From positions 1 to 46,630 of the forward strand of contig CADANR010000018.1 of assembly GCA_902789265.1 (NCBI GenBank): a stretch of DNA of 46,630 bases, given 5' to 3'. Source of the DNA: an uncultured Lachnospiraceae bacterium. Its GTDB lineage: Bacteria > Bacillota > Clostridia > Lachnospirales > Lachnospiraceae. Made by a program: the position numbers and the translations under genes. Positions 46,396-46,630 of the stretch are shown piece by piece; the stretch's first letter is position 1; every line of letters starts with the position of its first letter. The notes beneath the pieces are model-generated. The model did no database searches, was not told the origin of the DNA, and worked only from the letters and a program-made list of their open reading frames with translations.

Positions 46396-46420
46396 CATTT
46401 GCATGTCTTTGTACTATTTT
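46392..46420 (+). promoter_or_regulatory. promoter of asd
   Basis: A perfect -35 TTGACA (46392-46397) overlaps the argH stop codon; 17 bases later is -10 TATTTT (46415-46420). Confidence 0.65.
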
Positions 46421-46480
46421 AATAAGAATTTATAATGTATGGGTTGTTTACGAAAGTAAAGTACGAAAAGGAGTACGATT

Positions 46481-46630
46481 ATGAGTGAGAAATTAAGAGT
46501 CGGAATTTTAGGTGCAACGGGAATGGTGGGACAGAGATTTATCTCTCTCCTTGAAAATCACCCCTGGTTTGAGGTTGTTACGGTAGCTGCAAGCCCGAGA
46601 AGTGCCGGAAAAACATATGAAGAGGCAGTA
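46481..46630 (+). CDS. asd: aspartate-semialdehyde dehydrogenase (5' part only)
   Basis: The first 50 codons are in the window; the gene continues beyond its end. It opens [18 protein letters not shown] with [18 protein letters not shown], the NADP-binding start of the longer (archaeal/clostridial type) aspartate-semialdehyde dehydrogenases, which feed lysine, threonine and methionine synthesis. AAAAGGAG precedes ATG 46481. Confidence 0.88.
   Translation, partial: MSEKLRVGILGATGMVGQRFISLLENHPWFEVVTVAASPRSAGKTYEEAV

Noticed and set aside
1..46630. Mobile element or defence island
   Set aside because: No transposase, integrase, restriction, toxin-antitoxin or phage gene was recognisable on either strand; composition appears even along the window by eye.

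Overview
The window looks like chromosomal DNA from an anaerobic Clostridia bacterium, most likely a Lachnospiraceae member. It is moderately AT-rich and has AGGAGG-type ribosome binding sites. Gene sets such as DUF512-der-plsY-gpsA, serC-serA-DUF1015, YjjG-punA-cdd and a BadF/HgdB-type radical activase system are typical of that group. Nearly all of it is packed coding sequence. I see no insertion sequence, prophage, CRISPR array or rRNA operon. Taxonomy is inferred from gene content only.

Layout. 1-210: non-coding, with strong nested hairpins. 211-6300: tyrS, a DUF512 radical-SAM/PDZ protein, der, plsY and gpsA (translation and phospholipid entry). 6380-11617: nucleotide and DNA housekeeping (small ORF, YjjG-type phosphatase, purine nucleoside phosphorylase, cytidine deaminase, membrane MutS-like ATPase, RNase HI, dUTPase). 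11684-14842: GldA-like ABC ATPase and a fused GldF-GldG protein. 15000-18324: gltX, a short UvrD-like helicase and, convergent to it, a DUF1292 protein. 18478-21483: a GH13 debranching-like protein with no catalytic residues, then trpS. 21560-28976: an adenylation-carrier-reductase protein followed by a two-gene BadF/HgdB system resembling the clostridial plasmalogen synthase locus. 29039-32931, minus strand: the potABCD polyamine importer. 33175-37468: a lactonase-like beta-propeller, tgt, yajC and an L,D-transpeptidase. 37651-42459: serC, serA, a membrane protein and DUF1015. 42513-44816: a GH13 branching-enzyme-like protein, also without catalytic residues. 44880-46630: tRNA-Thr(CGU), argH and the start of asd.

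Three things stand out. First, two conserved genes (tyrS and the A-T-R protein) are interrupted by an in-frame TAG, and the downstream codons in the same frame still encode the expected C-terminal end of the family. Three other genes end at TAG in a way that looks like normal termination. This suggests local UAG readthrough, an amber suppressor tRNA elsewhere in the genome, or two nonsense lesions. Second, two separate glycogen-enzyme homologues (GlgX-like and GlgB-like) have each lost all three GH13 catalytic residues while keeping the fold-defining motifs, so the organism appears to carry a pair of glycogen pseudoenzymes. Third, an acyl-activating A-T-R reductase, which would make fatty aldehydes or alcohols, lies directly upstream of a candidate plasmalogen-forming system, suggesting an ether-lipid module.

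Two possible single-base frameshifts (rnhA with a downstream transmembrane ORF, and the N-terminus of the membrane protein at about 40001-41199) and a recurrent intergenic palindrome are also described.
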